The notes under the pieces were generated by a model that ran no database searches, was not told where the DNA came from, and worked only from the letters and a program-made list of their open reading frames with translations. Made by a program: the position numbers and the translations under genes. From Muricea muricata (taxonomy: Eukaryota > Cnidaria > Anthozoa > Malacalcyonacea > Plexauridae), in the NCBI GenBank assembly GCA_963855995.1, contig OY979716.1, forward strand, positions 51,882,846 to 51,946,845: DNA of 64,000 nt. The letters run 5' to 3'. This document shows positions 21,640-33,860 of this stretch, in pieces; the first letter of the stretch is position 1, and each line of letters begins with the position of its first letter.

Positions 21640-23040
21640 TTAATTGGTTGTAGAGGTGGTAGTCTATCATTATGGCTGATGAAAGAAAAGCAGCAGCCCC
21701 CACCAGTAATAATGAAGTTCACAGATTTTGGCACAGAACAAAGGAATAATTTAGAGCTGGTAAAATGTGCCTCTATCATCATCTTCAAGGAACTGAACCC
21801 TGACATGTACATCTTGCCCAGATGTGCAACAGGCCACAGCTGGATCAACCCAGCTGAAATAATTATGTCAATCCTAAATTTAGGATTGCAGAATGTGTCA
21901 CTTGAGCATTAACAAGGCTCTGAAGTCACAGAAAAAGCCCTGAAAGATTGTAATAGTATGAATGATATCCGAAAACTGCCAGAAAAATCTGCTGCCACCA
22001 CCTAGATCCATCATTGAAAGCCACTTCCGACTGAAATTAAAAGACAAGCCCATTCAAGTCCATGACCCAGTTTCAGAAGTTGATGTCAGTAAATTAATGC
22101 GCCAAATATCAGAATTGTTCCTAGATCTTGATGTCACAAAGCTTCAAAAAGTCCACACCAAGAAAAGTGTGTCGTACAACAAATGGAAAGAACACTGCAG
22201 GGAGAGGAAGTACACGTTTCAGATCAATAAGTGTAACGACAAAAAGTGATGTTTGCCATCCAAGATGCCTTCTGAGATGCTGAAGTGGTTGCCATATCCC
22301 GTATTGGCTGAAGATAGAGATCATTTCAAAAAGTATAATGAGGTAACAATTTTAATTTCAAATTTCAGTGAATTTAAGGCAAACTCTTCTGCTATTTCTT
22401 ATATTAACAGTATTTATATATATTTATATTAGAGGTTAAAGACACAGAAACAACAGAAAAAAATTGCCCATCACTAGTAGTGGCTCAGAAAAAGAAGAAA
22501 ACTGCCCCAGCAAAACAAGCTCATTTGCCAGTGACATCCAATGTTGAAGTGCCAGCTACAGATGTGGAAATGAGAGAAGCCTCAGCAAGAACAAGTTCTG
22601 TTGTAGCACCGCAATTTGCTCCTTCAACAATGACTTCCATCCAGAATGCCAGATTCCTAGTCACTTGTGTGGAGTGCAGGAAACCAAGAGTACTCTACTC
22701 ATTGCATAAGCTAACTGAGCAACAGAAAGTCTCTCTAGTAGTTTCCATGAGCGAGTATGACTACACCTGTGGAGCACCTGTGCTTCCTCCAAGCAATGCC
22801 TTGAGCAGCAAAGTTATGGTCAGAGCATCTCTTACATGTGCAATGCCAGTAGAAATACCATAGTATGGTTCAGAACTAGGGAGAAGAGACATCTGTGCTC
22901 TCTGTGCAGCTGAGGAAGCATAAACTGATCAGGAACTGAAGAAGAAACACAAGACTGTTCTTCCCATTTCCATTACATGTAAAGAAGAGGGAAAGACACC
23001 ACTAATCCAATGTCCCTTTGGGAAACAATAACTGGCACGT
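21640..23040 (+). pseudogene. DDE-type transposase-like family, C-terminal half, decayed
   Basis: The first piece reads FTDFGTEQRNNLELV and CATGHSWINPAEIIMSILNL. I read it as an acidic residue (usually DGGPEHR) followed by HSWxNPAE, compatible with the second Asp and the Glu of a DDE/RNase H fold (inference). Then SIIESHFRLKLKDKPIQV, DLDVTKLQKVHTKKSVSYN and RKYTFQINKCNDKK. After an intron-like gap (about 22335-22435), a Lys/Ala-rich linker leads to a Cys-rich end: FLVTCVECRKPRVLYSLHKL, DYTCGAPVLP and RRDICALCAAEEA. This order is one I remember from multi-copy uncharacterised cnidarian and mollusc proteins. The upstream transposase N-terminus is absent (replaced by the Gypsy relic). Stops at 22248, 22861 and 22921. 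Confidence 0.55.
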
Positions 23041-23289
23041 TTTGTGGTATTTTAACACCAGTATGACAGTCTGTAAATAAATGTTCTTTTAAAGCTCTAT
23101 TAAACCATGTTGAAATTTGCATTTGAGCAAAGTTGTGTGCAAATTTAATATGCTACATATTGGTTATCAATATCAAGCCATAAAAAAAGAAAAGGAAAGA
23201 CGACCTACCCTACCTAAGCGTTTTACAGGACGAAATAGGAAACACCCTTATTTTTTTTCTGGCTCCATAGATAGCTGCCTCTAATTCTT

Positions 23290-25492
23290 CTATTTGATGC
23301 TTATACGTTGGCTGAAAAATCTCTGGCAAACTGCAGTTTGGATAGATCGTGTTTTCCTTTGTGGCGTTTTATGAATGCTTCTTTACAGCAAGTCAAAATG
23401 TTTTTTAGACTTTCAGATTGGTGAGTATAGGATCTTTTTGGTTTCCCCTGTTCATCAAGTGGAAGACCTGCTTTTGCGCAAGCTTTTGCAATCATATTCC
23501 TTCCAAACATAGTAGAATTCCTGTCCAGGTATGCACAGAACCGTGATTCATTCTTTCTTCAAAACTTCCCTCTCTTACAGAAATCATCTTTTACTGAGTT
23601 AAGTCTCCCTGAGGTCTCTTTTTCCCCATGCATCTAGGATGCCTTCTTTGTCTTGTTTGCCAAACACATGTTGAAGAAAAAAATCTTGCTGTTTCTTCTC
23701 TTTTATGCCAATTTCACTTAATTTGTCTGCGCAGTTTCTTTTAAAATGGGCGAAACAACCGAGACTTTTGGCATGTTTCAGGCATTCGTCCAGACTTTCA
23801 TGCAAAGGTAACTCACCGTCCGTTACAAAGCTCTTTGCTTTGTTTGCAAGATTAGGAGATGCCAACGTAACTTCATCAAAAATTTTCTTGAAAGTTGCTT
23901 TTGTCTTCGAGTGGTGCAAAGCAGTAGGGCGAATAAAAACAGGAGGAACTTGAGTTCTTTTGGACTTCAGAAACAAATGTCTGCAACAAAATGGAGTGAC
24001 TTCATATTTTCCACAGGAAAAGGTGGGTCTACACTTAATGGATAAGAAAGCGATTCACTCATACTAAACCGATAAAGATCTTTGCACATTTGGTCTGTTC
24101 CAAGAATCCACATGTCCTCAGGTAAGTCACGATGAGAAATTACGATTGCTCATGTGCTTCTTTTGCATACTTAGGTAGCTCATCAATGGGACCTAGTGCG
24201 GCTTTGTGCAAGTGGCTGAGGTGATAGACCTGTTGCCCTGATCGAGGAAGTTGACCGATGTTCTTTTTTGCTTTTCATGGTCCTCCAGCTTCTTTTTTCA
24301 CATCTTCGTATACAGTACTTGATGGTTGTTTGGCTACTCTTTCTTTCAAAACACTCTTTTTACAAGGAAAGAAAGGCTTTTTCTCTTTTGAAGAACCATG
24401 GCTTTTTACTTCAAACTCAACAGTATCTTCGCCAGTGCTTATGTGATACTGCAACAAGCATACATTATTCAACACAGCTCCTGACTGACCAAGAAGCAAT
24501 ATTATGGACCTACACAAGCATGCATGATTTTTCTTTGAATTAAATTTCAGATGATAATATCCATCCATATTTGAGCTCCTTGCTTTTCCTGCTGATGATA
24601 TTGTACTGGACATGAGAGGAGGGTCTTCTTGAATGTCAACGGTCCATGTGCTCGTTCGGAGAACATACGGGTAAGAGCCGTTCATGTCACATTTGATATC
24701 TTCCCATTGCTTAAACTTCGTAGTGTCCACAAGAAAGGTTCTGTTAGTTATTAATCTTGTATCATTGTATCATGATGACTTAGTATATGAATATACCCTG
24801 GAGAAAGGTACTGAAGCACGGTATTTACATACCACCTCTTTAACAACATACAGCACCTACATCATACAGTATGTAATAAGTTTGCAGTTTAAAAAAGATT
24901 TTGCCAGACAAAAATCTGACCATGATGTTAAACCATTTATTATTTAAGAAATAGAAAACATTTTCATATAGTTATAGACACAAGCGAGGAACGTTGGTAG
25001 TTACTTCTAATAAGTTAAAATTTACATACTTATCTTCTTTGCAGGAGAGTCAGGAATAGCAACTACATCAACTTTGTCATTTTTAATAGATTTTGTGGGA
25101 GATTCTGATATTACAGTAACTTCTGGCTTTGTGGATGACTGAAAGAGAAACATTTTCATATGGTCATGGGACATACATCATCTATAACCTATGCACACAC
25201 AGTCCAATGAACAAAAAAGGCCAATGTTATTTAAATACTGCTCTTGATTCTTTTATTTCTTTGGTATCATGAAATGGCAAATGGCTTTTATTTAAGAACA
25301 AAACACTGATTCAGCAAACTTTACACTGATGAAGGGCTCTTGTGAAAGAAATATTTAAAATACTTCCTATGTATCGCTAAATTATTTTTACGGTGCATGC
25401 AATCGAATCATTGAAGTGGTAACTTACATGTGCGCTCCAAGAATTTCCAGAAAGTTGCCTATGCTTTCTCGGTGGTTCTATGCATCTCTACA
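23290..25492 (-). pseudogene. MULE-like transposase gene, multi-exon relic
   Basis: Read on the minus strand from 25.49 kb. A short exon follows TTTCTGTAG and ends at GTAAGT (about 25428-25492, RCIEPPRKHRQL). A second exon follows TTTCAG (about 25035-25140, KPEVTVISESPTKS). The main exon from 24730 reads QWEDIKCDMNGSYPYVLRTS, ending in KSVLKERVAKQPSSTVYEDV. Further on come PTFSCGKYEVTPFCCRHLF (about 24.0 kb), VPPVFIRPTALHHSKTKATF and AKSFVTDGELPLHESLD (23.9-23.8 kb), then SLGCFAHFKRNCADKLSEIG. Asp of DPTF, Asp of TDGE and the CFxHFKRN block are the landmarks of MULE-type transposases. The end reads SRFCAYLDRNSTMFGRNMIAK and GKPKRSYTHQSESL. Stops and frameshifts near 24250, 24060 and 23600 break it. 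Preserved splice sites suggest a once normal, spliced gene. No TIRs identified. Confidence 0.7.
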
Positions 25493-25499
25493 GAAAAGC

Positions 25500-26105
25500 T
25501 TTTAGTGCATGAAAAATTCTAAAGTCTAAGAAATTGCATTGTTTTATTGTAAGCATATTTAAACATATTTTATTACTATTCAATGTACAGTACTATCAAA
25601 GTTTTGTTAAAATCCTACAAACATTGTAGGCATTTGGCATCAATTTTGATGATTTTGGGAAAATGTGTGTGAGTTCTTGACTGATTTGGACGGCATTTCA
25701 GAATTTCTTAGGAAGATCTTGACATCCCTATAATTCATATTAAATCAAGGTAATCCTTGCCAATATGACAGTATGGTGGCCCATTGTTATCATTGTGAAT
25801 TCAGCAGAAAAATTATCTAATATTGACGAATAAAACAAAATATCAAATAAATATGAATGAAAATAAAAAAATATAAAATATAAAAATAAGTAATGTAACA
25901 AATATTATTGAAAGGTAAATTAAGAACAACTGAAAAACAAAATCAGTTGTTGTTTTGAATTCATTTTATTCATAATGGTCAGCCCATCGTTATCATTGCA
26001 AAATTGAAAAACAAAATCATATGTCTTCGACATGGCCCATTGTTATCATAGACCAGCATGCTGTGCAGACATTGTGCTTCAACTTTTATTGCACATGCTC
26101 AGTGT
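25500..26105. other. AT-rich spacer
   Basis: Contains two similar phrases about 185 bases apart (GGCCCATTGTTATCATTGTG near 25789, GGCCCATTGTTATCATAGAC near 26034), possibly a decayed direct repeat. No gene seen. Confidence 0.35.
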
Positions 26106-26109
26106 CACT

Positions 26110-27300
26110 TCCATGCCATCAAAGCATTGATATGTCGAAATTAAAAATGAACCGAGTTTGGCAAAACCTGAACGCTAAAATGGTTGCGAAAAGGACGAAG
26201 AACCAAAGTGGACAAGGTAAAGGTCAGAAGGTACCTGTAAGAGAGCTGGTTGTGCAGACTAACTGCAGAACCCTATAATAAACAAACGTTTTGTCCAGTG
26301 CAACAACGTGAGTTTGTTTGATTTCGAGGCAGACGACTTGACACTGGACAACCTGAAGATCGCTTGAGCAGCCCATTTTGGATTACCAGTAAGGACCTGT
26401 GACATTCTGGTGTCGAAAAAAGGTCCATCGTGCCCTAGCGTCAATCAAATACCACATAGAAAAGACAGGGTAAGGCAAATTCAATTATTCATATGATTTT
26501 TTTGACTATATATACAGACCAATTATTTAAGAGTTGTTTATTGTTTCATTGTCTTGTTTACATTCATTCAGGTCATATTTTCTTTGTTCATTTTGAAAAA
26601 ACAGCACTTTGTTTCTTTGGAGAACAAACTCTTTTGTTCAGGTTATTTATGTCTATTTTATCTCACCCAACTATGCCAGGTTAAATATTAATAAAAAAAA
26701 TTGTTACATAGGTATACCCGGTTCGTTTTGTGGTTGATCTTGAAGTGGATGATGAAGCAATAAATATTTCAAGTAGTTGCGATGCTGATGAGCAGCCTCA
26801 CCACCAGTCAGAGCATGCTAGAAGTGCAAGAATGCATTCCATCCCGAAGCAAAAGAAGCCTGTACAAAGTTACCCAGCATCAGTTTCAATTGATCAACTT
26901 TTAAAAGCAGGCAAACTTGACAAACCTGTTTCCAAACTAAGATTGTGCTAAATCTGGGGTCCTTTGATATCACACAGAAAGAATGGGTGACAGAGAAGTC
27001 TACAGTTGTTAATACAATGAAAATGCAAGACACACAATTGTGGTATTACTTGACTCATTAATAGAAGCTCATGCAAGAAAAAAGCATGTCCAAATATGCA
27101 CACTGTTGCAAGACATCTTGCAAAGAAATTTGCCACTCACTCCCAAAAGTTGTTTGGTAATTCCTTTTCTCTTACAAACAAAGCTTTTTATGCTGATTGG
27201 AATGGGACCCCAGTTGCAGTGGAAGAGTTTGTTCCAGGTGAATTTACTAAGTACATCAGCAATGATGGTCTACGTACTCACCTAAGTGATTATATTATTG
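26110..27300 (+). pseudogene. Alpha-kinase family gene relic
   Basis: Three coding-like blocks in order. MSKLKMNRVWQNLNAKMVAK with a basic linker and VPVRELVVQ (26130-26260). LFDFEADDLTLDNLKIA and PVRTCDILVSKKGPSCPSVN (26310-26450, one stop). After an intron-like gap, VYPVRFVVDLEVDDEAINIS and PASVSIDQLLKAGKLDKPVS (26712-26940). A kinase-domain part reads HTVARHLAKKFATHSQKLFG, GTPVAVEEFVPGEFTKYISN and DG (27090-27265). VEEFxxGxFxKYxxN is the substrate/ATP-lobe signature of atypical alpha-kinases (the eEF2K and myosin-heavy-chain-kinase family). The Lys-bearing first half of the domain is frame-broken (26950-27080), and the GxG and zinc-binding C-terminal part is absent, ending beside a MITE. 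Alpha-kinases are often expanded in marine invertebrates, so this may be a duplicated host gene rather than an element gene. Confidence 0.6.
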
Positions 27301-27361
27301 ATATATTGTGTGTATATTATTCAGCTCACTCCCCATTGAGACTTTCCGGTGCCCGATACTT

Positions 27362-27498
27362 AGGCCTGTTTAATATGTTGCGCTATCACGAAATTTAATT
27401 CAGACAAATTTAATTGACTTGATTTGTAAACTCAACCTACTGACAAATTTGATGACAAATTAAATTCGTCCAAATTAAATTAGATATGAAACTGGCCT
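27362..27498. mobile_element. Small MITE, AGGCC(T/A)GTTT ends
   Basis: 137 bp with inverted ends AGGCCTGTTTAATAT and ATATGAAACTGGCCT. Inside are inverted AAATTTAATTCAGAC...AAATTTAATT and AATTAAATTCGTCC...AAATTAAATT blocks, so most of it can fold back. It sits exactly where the alpha-kinase similarity stops. Confidence 0.65.
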
Positions 27499-27499
27499 G

Positions 27500-28810
27500 T
27501 TTATCTTTGTAACAAGTGTGGTGTTGCTTCTCTGACTACTAGCTACCTTACATACCTGCACATAACTTTCATATAAATATTTGAAATACTTGACGTTGTC
27601 AGTCTTCTCCAATCTATATGGTCACATTGCCCCTTAATGTGCTCCCATTAATTTCTTAAAACTTTTCCTGGCAACCAATGTGTAACTCAAAAATATTCAA
27701 GACTCTTCCATTCACAATCACAGAAGTAATAACAGGGGAAACATAGCAACTTAATTACTGCCAAAAAACTCTATTTTGACAAAGTAAACTTTTTGTAAAT
27801 AGACTGAGTAAAAAGATTAAATGAGGTGAAAATTATCAACTCTTTGAAGCTAGTGAGTAAAATAATGAGGAAAGCTCACACACCAACATTTGCTAATTTA
27901 GTCCATCAAGATGATGGGAAGCTCTGACTGCTAGAGTTACAATAGAATTAAAATGACAATATCTAAACATTAGATTTAAATAAAGGGGAAAACCAAGCAC
28001 AAATAACGCAAACACGTCTAAACTACTTCCCAGTCTATGGGAATTCCCAAGTGTATCTTTTCAAGCTCTGAAGGATATTATGGCAATCCCCGAAAAACTT
28101 CTATATTTGTATTTAGGCCAGAATTTTTGTATTTAGACATCACGTCAGACAATAACGTCAGTCACGGTATTTCTAGTTCATTGTCAAATCGGACAACACC
28201 TCCCCTAAAAAATCTCTAAAGCGTCCGACGCCACAAGTTTCTTACTCCCACATCACCCTCCATCTTCATCATGCAATTCACATTTCATAAGTAGTCAAAC
28301 CACCAAAGGACCTGAGACCACAGTTTCCTCTTCACTCTTGCATCCACCCTAACGAATCAATCCGGCACACCCACCATGTTCATCGTTGTCAGTATCCAAT
28401 GTGATACAATCTTCAAAAGCAAACTTGCCTGCAATTGCTGAAGACACATCTCTGCCTACCCATTCTGTTGCACAACCTGTGCTTCCAGATCCATCTGTGC
28501 AATTTTCATCCTATAATGTTTGTTGATTATGGTGTATTGGTGTCCACAGCTGATTTAATTCAGGGTGTCTTGTTTGCTGTACATCAAAATGAAAAAAACC
28601 CAAACATGAATAGGTGGATTTGCAATTGTATGGTGGAATTGTATTTGTTAGGAAATTTGAATAAGGCATGGTAGACATCTTATTTTCGAAAACATATGCT
28701 ACATTGAATGAAATATGCTTCCACAAGTTTAGGGTTTTATGGTTGTTAAGATCACTGTTATAAAGATTGGTTTTAAAAACCTGTTTAGGGCAAGCTATAT
28801 GTCGTATGTA
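27500..28810. other. No supported gene
   Basis: AT-rich. A few 60-110 codon frames exist on both strands but none shows a motif, composition or splice signals that I would defend. Confidence 0.4.
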
Positions 28811-28812
28811 AT

Positions 28813-28882
28813 GTTTACAACATGAGTAGCCGTGTTGTATTGATTGATTATTCAATACAACACGGATGCGAGTGTTGTAAAC
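28813..28882. repeat. Two-tier inverted repeat (cruciform-capable)
   Basis: Inner arms CCGTGTTGTATTG (28830-28842) and CAATACAACACGG (28853-28865) are perfect with a 10-base loop. Outer arms GTTTACAACA (28813-28822) and TGTTGTAAAC (28873-28882) also pair. Possibly a small foldback or MITE remnant; no target duplication identified. Confidence 0.75.
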
Positions 28883-29054
28883 AACTTGTGAAATGAATAT
28901 ATAATGAGCTTTGATTACATGTGAAAGAAATCAAGTGTTTTGGGATTAAATTAATTGTTGCCTTTGTTTGATAAAGTGCCTTGAATAAGATAGACATTGT
29001 CATTCGCAGCTAGAATACGGCAAAGACAGGGCGAATAGCTCGCACTTAGCCAGT

Positions 29055-30260
29055 ATGATGGAAGGTGGTACACGGTACAGAAAACCTTTGACAACAGAGG
29101 AAGAGCGGCTTTTGGTTGCGAGTACTATTCCAAAGAATATGGCATATAATACAAAATGGGCCGTGAAGGTTTTTGAAGACTGGCAACGTTGTTGAGAAGA
29201 TAAGACTGCTACAAATGTGGCTTCAAGTTCAGCAAACTTAGATATTTGTCAAGTTGAAGACTTTAATGCACCATTACATTGTATGAATGCAGAAACAATA
29301 AATCTGTGGCTGAGTCGGTTTGTGGAAGAGGTTTGTAACGCGAAGGGGGAAAGATATCCAGGACGAACTTTGTATGTTATAATTTGTGGTTTAAAACGAT
29401 ATTTGAGTGATAAAAGTGGATTAGATCCACTGTGTAAAGGCGATAAAAGGTGAGTAGGAAGTATTTTAACGTGGTCGATATACATAACTAATAAATAGGT
29501 TTAGTTGGTTTTCAACAAGGTTTTCTCTAAAATTTCTATGTTTCCTATTGTAAGGTTTACGGTATTTTGCAAAGTTCTTGAGAGCAAAATGAGAGGTGCT
29601 GCAAAGAAGGGAGTTGAAGTGAAATGTAGAAAGGTTCTTCATGGTGAAATTAGCGTGGAAGAAGAGGAACTCCTTCGAGCAAAGGGACTGTTGGGGTGTG
29701 ATTCAGCTGAGTGTCTGTTAAATACAATTTATTTTTATAATGGGAAGCTTTTCGGGCTAAGATCAAACGAGCAAAGGCTCATCAGAGTTTCAAATATTGC
29801 AGTAAAAGACAACTTTATAGTCTTTGACGAAAGTGTGTCAAAGACATTTCATGGAGGGCTAGAGAATTTAAAAAAAAATTGAAGGCTTATTGAGCACAAA
29901 TGCCATGAAATAGGCAAGGAGCATAGTTGTTGTTTGGTGAAGTTTTATAATTTGTATTTGGAAAAAATTGCTGTGTGTATTCAGGTGAATCAATCCTAAT
30001 GCTTTTATTTCAAGCCGCACCAAAGCGGTTCTTTTGCGTATGAAAAGAGTGCAGTGGGTATAAACACACTTGCTAGAATATTACCGGATAAGTTGTGCGA
30101 AGGCAAGTATTGAGAGAAAGACCTCCCACTGCTTGCGTGTAAAGAAGTGGTTGTACGGCAGAACTTTTGTGTGCACAGAGGAAAAACCATTTATCATTAC
30201 TTATTCTACCAAGAAAATGAAAGTTACCATTTCATGCAACTTTGGAATCAGTATGGACAC
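29055..30260 (+). pseudogene. Crypton-like tyrosine recombinase (DUF3504-type) gene relic
   Basis: Starts at ATG 29055: MEGGTRYRKPLTTEEERLLV, then NTKWAVKVFEDWQRC with a stop. Next comes MNAETINLWLSRFVEEVCNA and YPGRTLYVIICGLKRYL, the core-binding, SAM-like half. The exon ends at a GTGAGT donor near 29451. After an acceptor near 29550, exon 2 reads VFCKVLESKMRGAAKKGVEV, ISVEEEELLRAKGLLG, FYNGKLFGLRSNEQ (the first catalytic Arg region), then KSAVGINTLARILPD and ERKTSHCLRV (the HxLR region near 30110). This order is shared by Crypton transposase-derived DUF3504 domains (ZMYM2/KCTD1-like host proteins) and by Cryptons themselves. A site-specific recombinase would cut and rejoin DNA through a Tyr; the Tyr-bearing end is not recognisable here. 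Stops near 29195, 29881 and 29998. Confidence 0.72.
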
Positions 30261-30339
30261 AGCTTTCATAGCTAAGCTAAGGACTATGTATTTTATATTT
30301 GATATGTTTTCCTCTCGCAAATTTTCAATATAGCTGATT

Positions 30340-31495
30340 CAGTTAAGGTTCTACTCTCAAATGTATTTAGATTTCTTGTAACAAATTGAATACCAATAAG
30401 GGCAACCCTAACTGAATTTGCTATATGTCAACTTTATATAATACTGCTTTCCTCAAAAATTTCTTCCTTATGTCCACTTAGTCATTTCATAAGATTTTAA
30501 ATGCCATAATTAGCTGAAATACCAAATATTTTTACCTAAAACAACAATACATTTTTTCCTTTCATTGATTATAACTATTATGTTAATTGTTTATGTGAAT
30601 TAAACAATAACACAGTGGGGATCATGATGAACTTTTGTGACTTCATTTAATAAAAAACACAAGCAGCAAAACTTGTTTGATAATTTATTTCATCCTTTGA
30701 TTAGGAATTTGTAATATTGCATATTGAAATAATGGTATCATATATTTCTTGTTTGCAATAGCCATTAATTCCTGTCTTGTTTGGAATATTTGAGACATAT
30801 TACATGTTTACAATAGAATTATTTACGATTGATGACAGGTAGCTCTGTCCATCAATAATGAAAAATAAATAATGAGAACTATCAGCTGATTGCAAGCGAT
30901 CAGTTTAATTAAACATTCAAAGTTTCTCAGTAAGAACTTCCACTTCTCAACTGGGTCACAGTATAGGGAATGGATAGTAGGACCACTCAATTGAAGTTTG
31001 TGTGTCCACGCATATGGCATTACGCACATCATTAGCATTATGCCAGCCAGTCACTTGCATTTTCTGGCCAATAAGAACACCAAACTGGGTGGTGGCAGCC
31101 AGTAGACTGCATATTAATAGGGCGACACTTTGCACTGCTGAGTGGCCCTACTGTCTATTCCCTATACTGTGACTAGGTATACATTCAGACTGGAAGAATT
31201 ATATGATGACGTCCTTGAAGCCTCCAATTCTACCAGTTTTAAAAATTTGTCCTAAACAGCCTTCGCACAACTGACCCGATGTGGATGCCTCTACCCAGCA
31301 TCTCATGATGATGAGTTATAAACTATAAGTATTATGTTACAAATAAATATGTATATATACAGCTAATTCAATTATGGTTGACATCAACATTTGCCAAATG
31401 TGCAATATGAGTGACAAAAGAATGATGAGAATAATCACAGTTTATAATATCCTACATTTGCATAAATGTAAGATATACTAAGTTGTAATCCAGCG
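30340..31495. repeat. Spacer with a ~40 bp inverted repeat pair
   Basis: CACAGTATAGGGAATGGATA with flanks (about 30952-30992) and the reverse complement of a matching block (about 31140-31176, TCTATTCCCTATACTGTGAC) face each other ~150 bases apart. They may be ends of a small element of about 225 bp. The rest is AT-rich and non-coding. Confidence 0.55.
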
Positions 31496-31499
31496 AAGC

Positions 31500-32758
31500 C
31501 ACTGTGATGTTATTTGCATTTGATGTTATTGATCATGATATTTTGATCAGTAAACTTTCAAAACAAGGAATAAATGAGAATGAGCTCGAATGGTTTAAAA
31601 GTTACTTACAAGGGAGAAATCAATTTGTTTCATGTGGTGGCGTCAAATCTGAAAGACATTTAATTACGCATGGGGTTCTGCAAGGTTTTGTTCTCGGACC
31701 CACTCTGTTCAACATTCATATCAACGGCATTGGTGATGTCTGCGAAGACAGTGAGACGGCGTTATATGCTGACGACACCAAGGTCCATGCAAGTGCAAAA
31801 GATATTGATGTAGCGGAAGAACAAATGAACCAAGTTCTTACTTATATTGTGACTTGGTGGAAACAAAATGGCTTAATCAACAATCATAAGAAGTGTGAGG
31901 TAATGCTGATTGGATCAAGATATACTGTAAAGAGAAAGTTGCAGGTTATCCTTGAAGGAAATATAATGAAACAGACAACATTTCAAGGATCTAGGAGTTT
32001 ATGTCGACAATTGTCTCTCTTGGAATAAACATGTAACATATATACAGTATAAGGTATATCCAAAACTGAAATTGCTTAATAGAATTTCATCCTTCCTGAG
32101 CCGTAACATTTTGCTTAGGATTTATAAGCAAACTGTGTTACCACTATTAGACTATGGATGCGTCATATGGATAGATTGTGGAAAGGGGAATGCTGAACGT
32201 TTAGAACGCCTACAAAATCAGGCTATGCGTATAATACTGCAGACAAGTCAAAAGACATGTACACAAAAGATGCGTGCTAAATTGGTCTTATTATCACTTT
32301 ATAACAGACGTCGTTTTATTAGGCTACAATATGTGTTTAGAATTATAAATAATGTAAATTGCCTAAGCAATTGATAGGGTATTTAGTAAAGTGATCACAA
32401 TGACACTGTCAATCTCTTAGGGATTCAACTTTACTAGACCTACCTCAAGTTAAAACAAAATGTGGTCAGACATCACTCAAGTTTTCGGCTGCCAGAGATT
32501 GGAATTCACTGCCAAAGGATATACGAGTTCAAAAGTCACTTGTACCGTTTAAACGTAAACTGTTTGAATATTTTTTGGATGAGGATGCAAGCACACGCGT
32601 TTGTGGTTTATAGTTTAATTATTTGACCTTAATTTATTTTTTATTTAATATATTATTCTGTAGATTTTTTACATAATTGTAAATACTGGTCACCGATTGA
32701 TACCAGTCAATCTATGATTGACTGACCGGTTTTTTCTTTTACCAGTTTAAATAAAGAC

Positions 32759-32790
<32 letters not shown>

Positions 32791-32795
32791 ACTGA
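31500..32795 (+). mobile_element. 5'-truncated LINE (CR1/L2-like) with TTA-repeat tail
   Basis: The 3' part of a non-LTR retrotransposon: the RT half of ORF2, a short 3' UTR with an inverted pair (AGTCAATC...GATTGACT, near 32705-32725) and a terminal (TTA)n run (about 32760-32790). 5' truncation at insertion and a microsatellite tail are typical of CR1/L2-group LINEs. The clade is inferred. Confidence 0.8.
31504..32613 (+). pseudogene. LINE ORF2 reverse transcriptase, C-terminal part
   Basis: Reads FAFDVIDHDILISKLSKQGI (motif with the first catalytic Asp), then GVKSERHLITHGVLQGFVLG and PTLFNIHINGI, then ETALYADDTKVHASA with the catalytic ADD at about 31767-31775. A frame change near 31985 leads to YVDNCLSWNKHVTYI and KQTVLPLLDYGCVIW, then RLERLQNQAMRIIL (thumb/connector). 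A second frame (about 32420-32613) reads FSAARDWNSLPKDIRVQKSL and ends ...STRVCGL stop. An N-terminal endonuclease (APE) domain is missing through 5' truncation. RT copies element RNA at a nicked target. Catalytic residues are intact but the frame is broken twice, so it cannot mobilise itself. Confidence 0.85.
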
Positions 32796-32799
32796 CTAA

Positions 32800-33860
32800 T
32801 ATTTTCAACATCATTTTTTGGGTGCTCATATTGCACATTTGAATATTGCCGATGTCAACCTTGTTTAATTAGCTGTATACATATATATTATATTGCTGAC
32901 CAAAAGCAAAGGAAAGATAAAAGTCATCATATGAGTATGTATATATATTATTAATAATTTTTCAGTGCATAACTGCAATTTGCGCAACCTTTTTTTTTAT
33001 CATGGGAACCGACTATTGATCTTCACAGAATCTATTGTTTTGTATTCTGTTTATATCGACACAAGTTCTTTTGCAAGTTTGCATGGTGAACAACAATACA
33101 ATCATGTTACACAACATAAATTTATAATTACAATAATAAATTCGTGTTGTGTCCACAAACATAAACGTACTGTTTATTTTTTGAGTATTGTTATCAACTC
33201 GATCACAAAAAATAATTGCAGAAAAAATCAACAAATTGTCCTAAAACAGGTAATTGTTGCATTTTGCACTACCAGTGTAAAACCTAGTTTAGATCAGCTT
33301 TTGAAAATATGTACTTGTCCCCCCCCCCCCCATAAATTCCACTATAATACACTATGTTTCACACTATATATGCAAAATAAATTATTAACAATAACTTCTT
33401 ACATAGTCACTCAATTCATTATGTAGTGAACTGTGTGTCTGTTATAATAAAATTTCAGGGCCTCCACAGGTTTTTTGAAAAGGACCACTAATTACAGGTG
33501 GGGCAATATCAAGTATATACAATCTTTTGAAAAAATCTTTGTTTCTCTAAAGTTTTTTTTTCATGCCCCCTTGTATAAGGAAAGCCCCAAATGTGTATGA
33601 AATAAATTGTGCAAGCCCTGGGGTGGTTTTTTTTTGTTTTAGAAATGTTAAAAAATGAAGCAAAAATATTTAGAAAGTATTTTAGATGCAAATTTCACAA
33701 TACATATACAAAATATATCATCCAAACATCTGAAGACACTCTTGTTCAACTCCTGTCATGTGTTTCGGTATCATTTTTCATCCTACTGAAAAGACCACAG
33801 TAGACAAAAATCAACCAATGAAATGCAAGAATGTCAGCTGCATCAATATACAGTTCATAA
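32800..33860. other. No supported gene
   Basis: AT-rich, with a C-run at 33321-33331 and a T-run near 33548. A 153-codon plus-strand frame (32965-33426) has no motif and low-complexity composition; I do not call it. Confidence 0.4.

Noticed and set aside
32965-33426. 153-codon plus-strand frame
   Set aside because: Composition is low-complexity, a C-run lies inside it, and there are no domain or splice signals.
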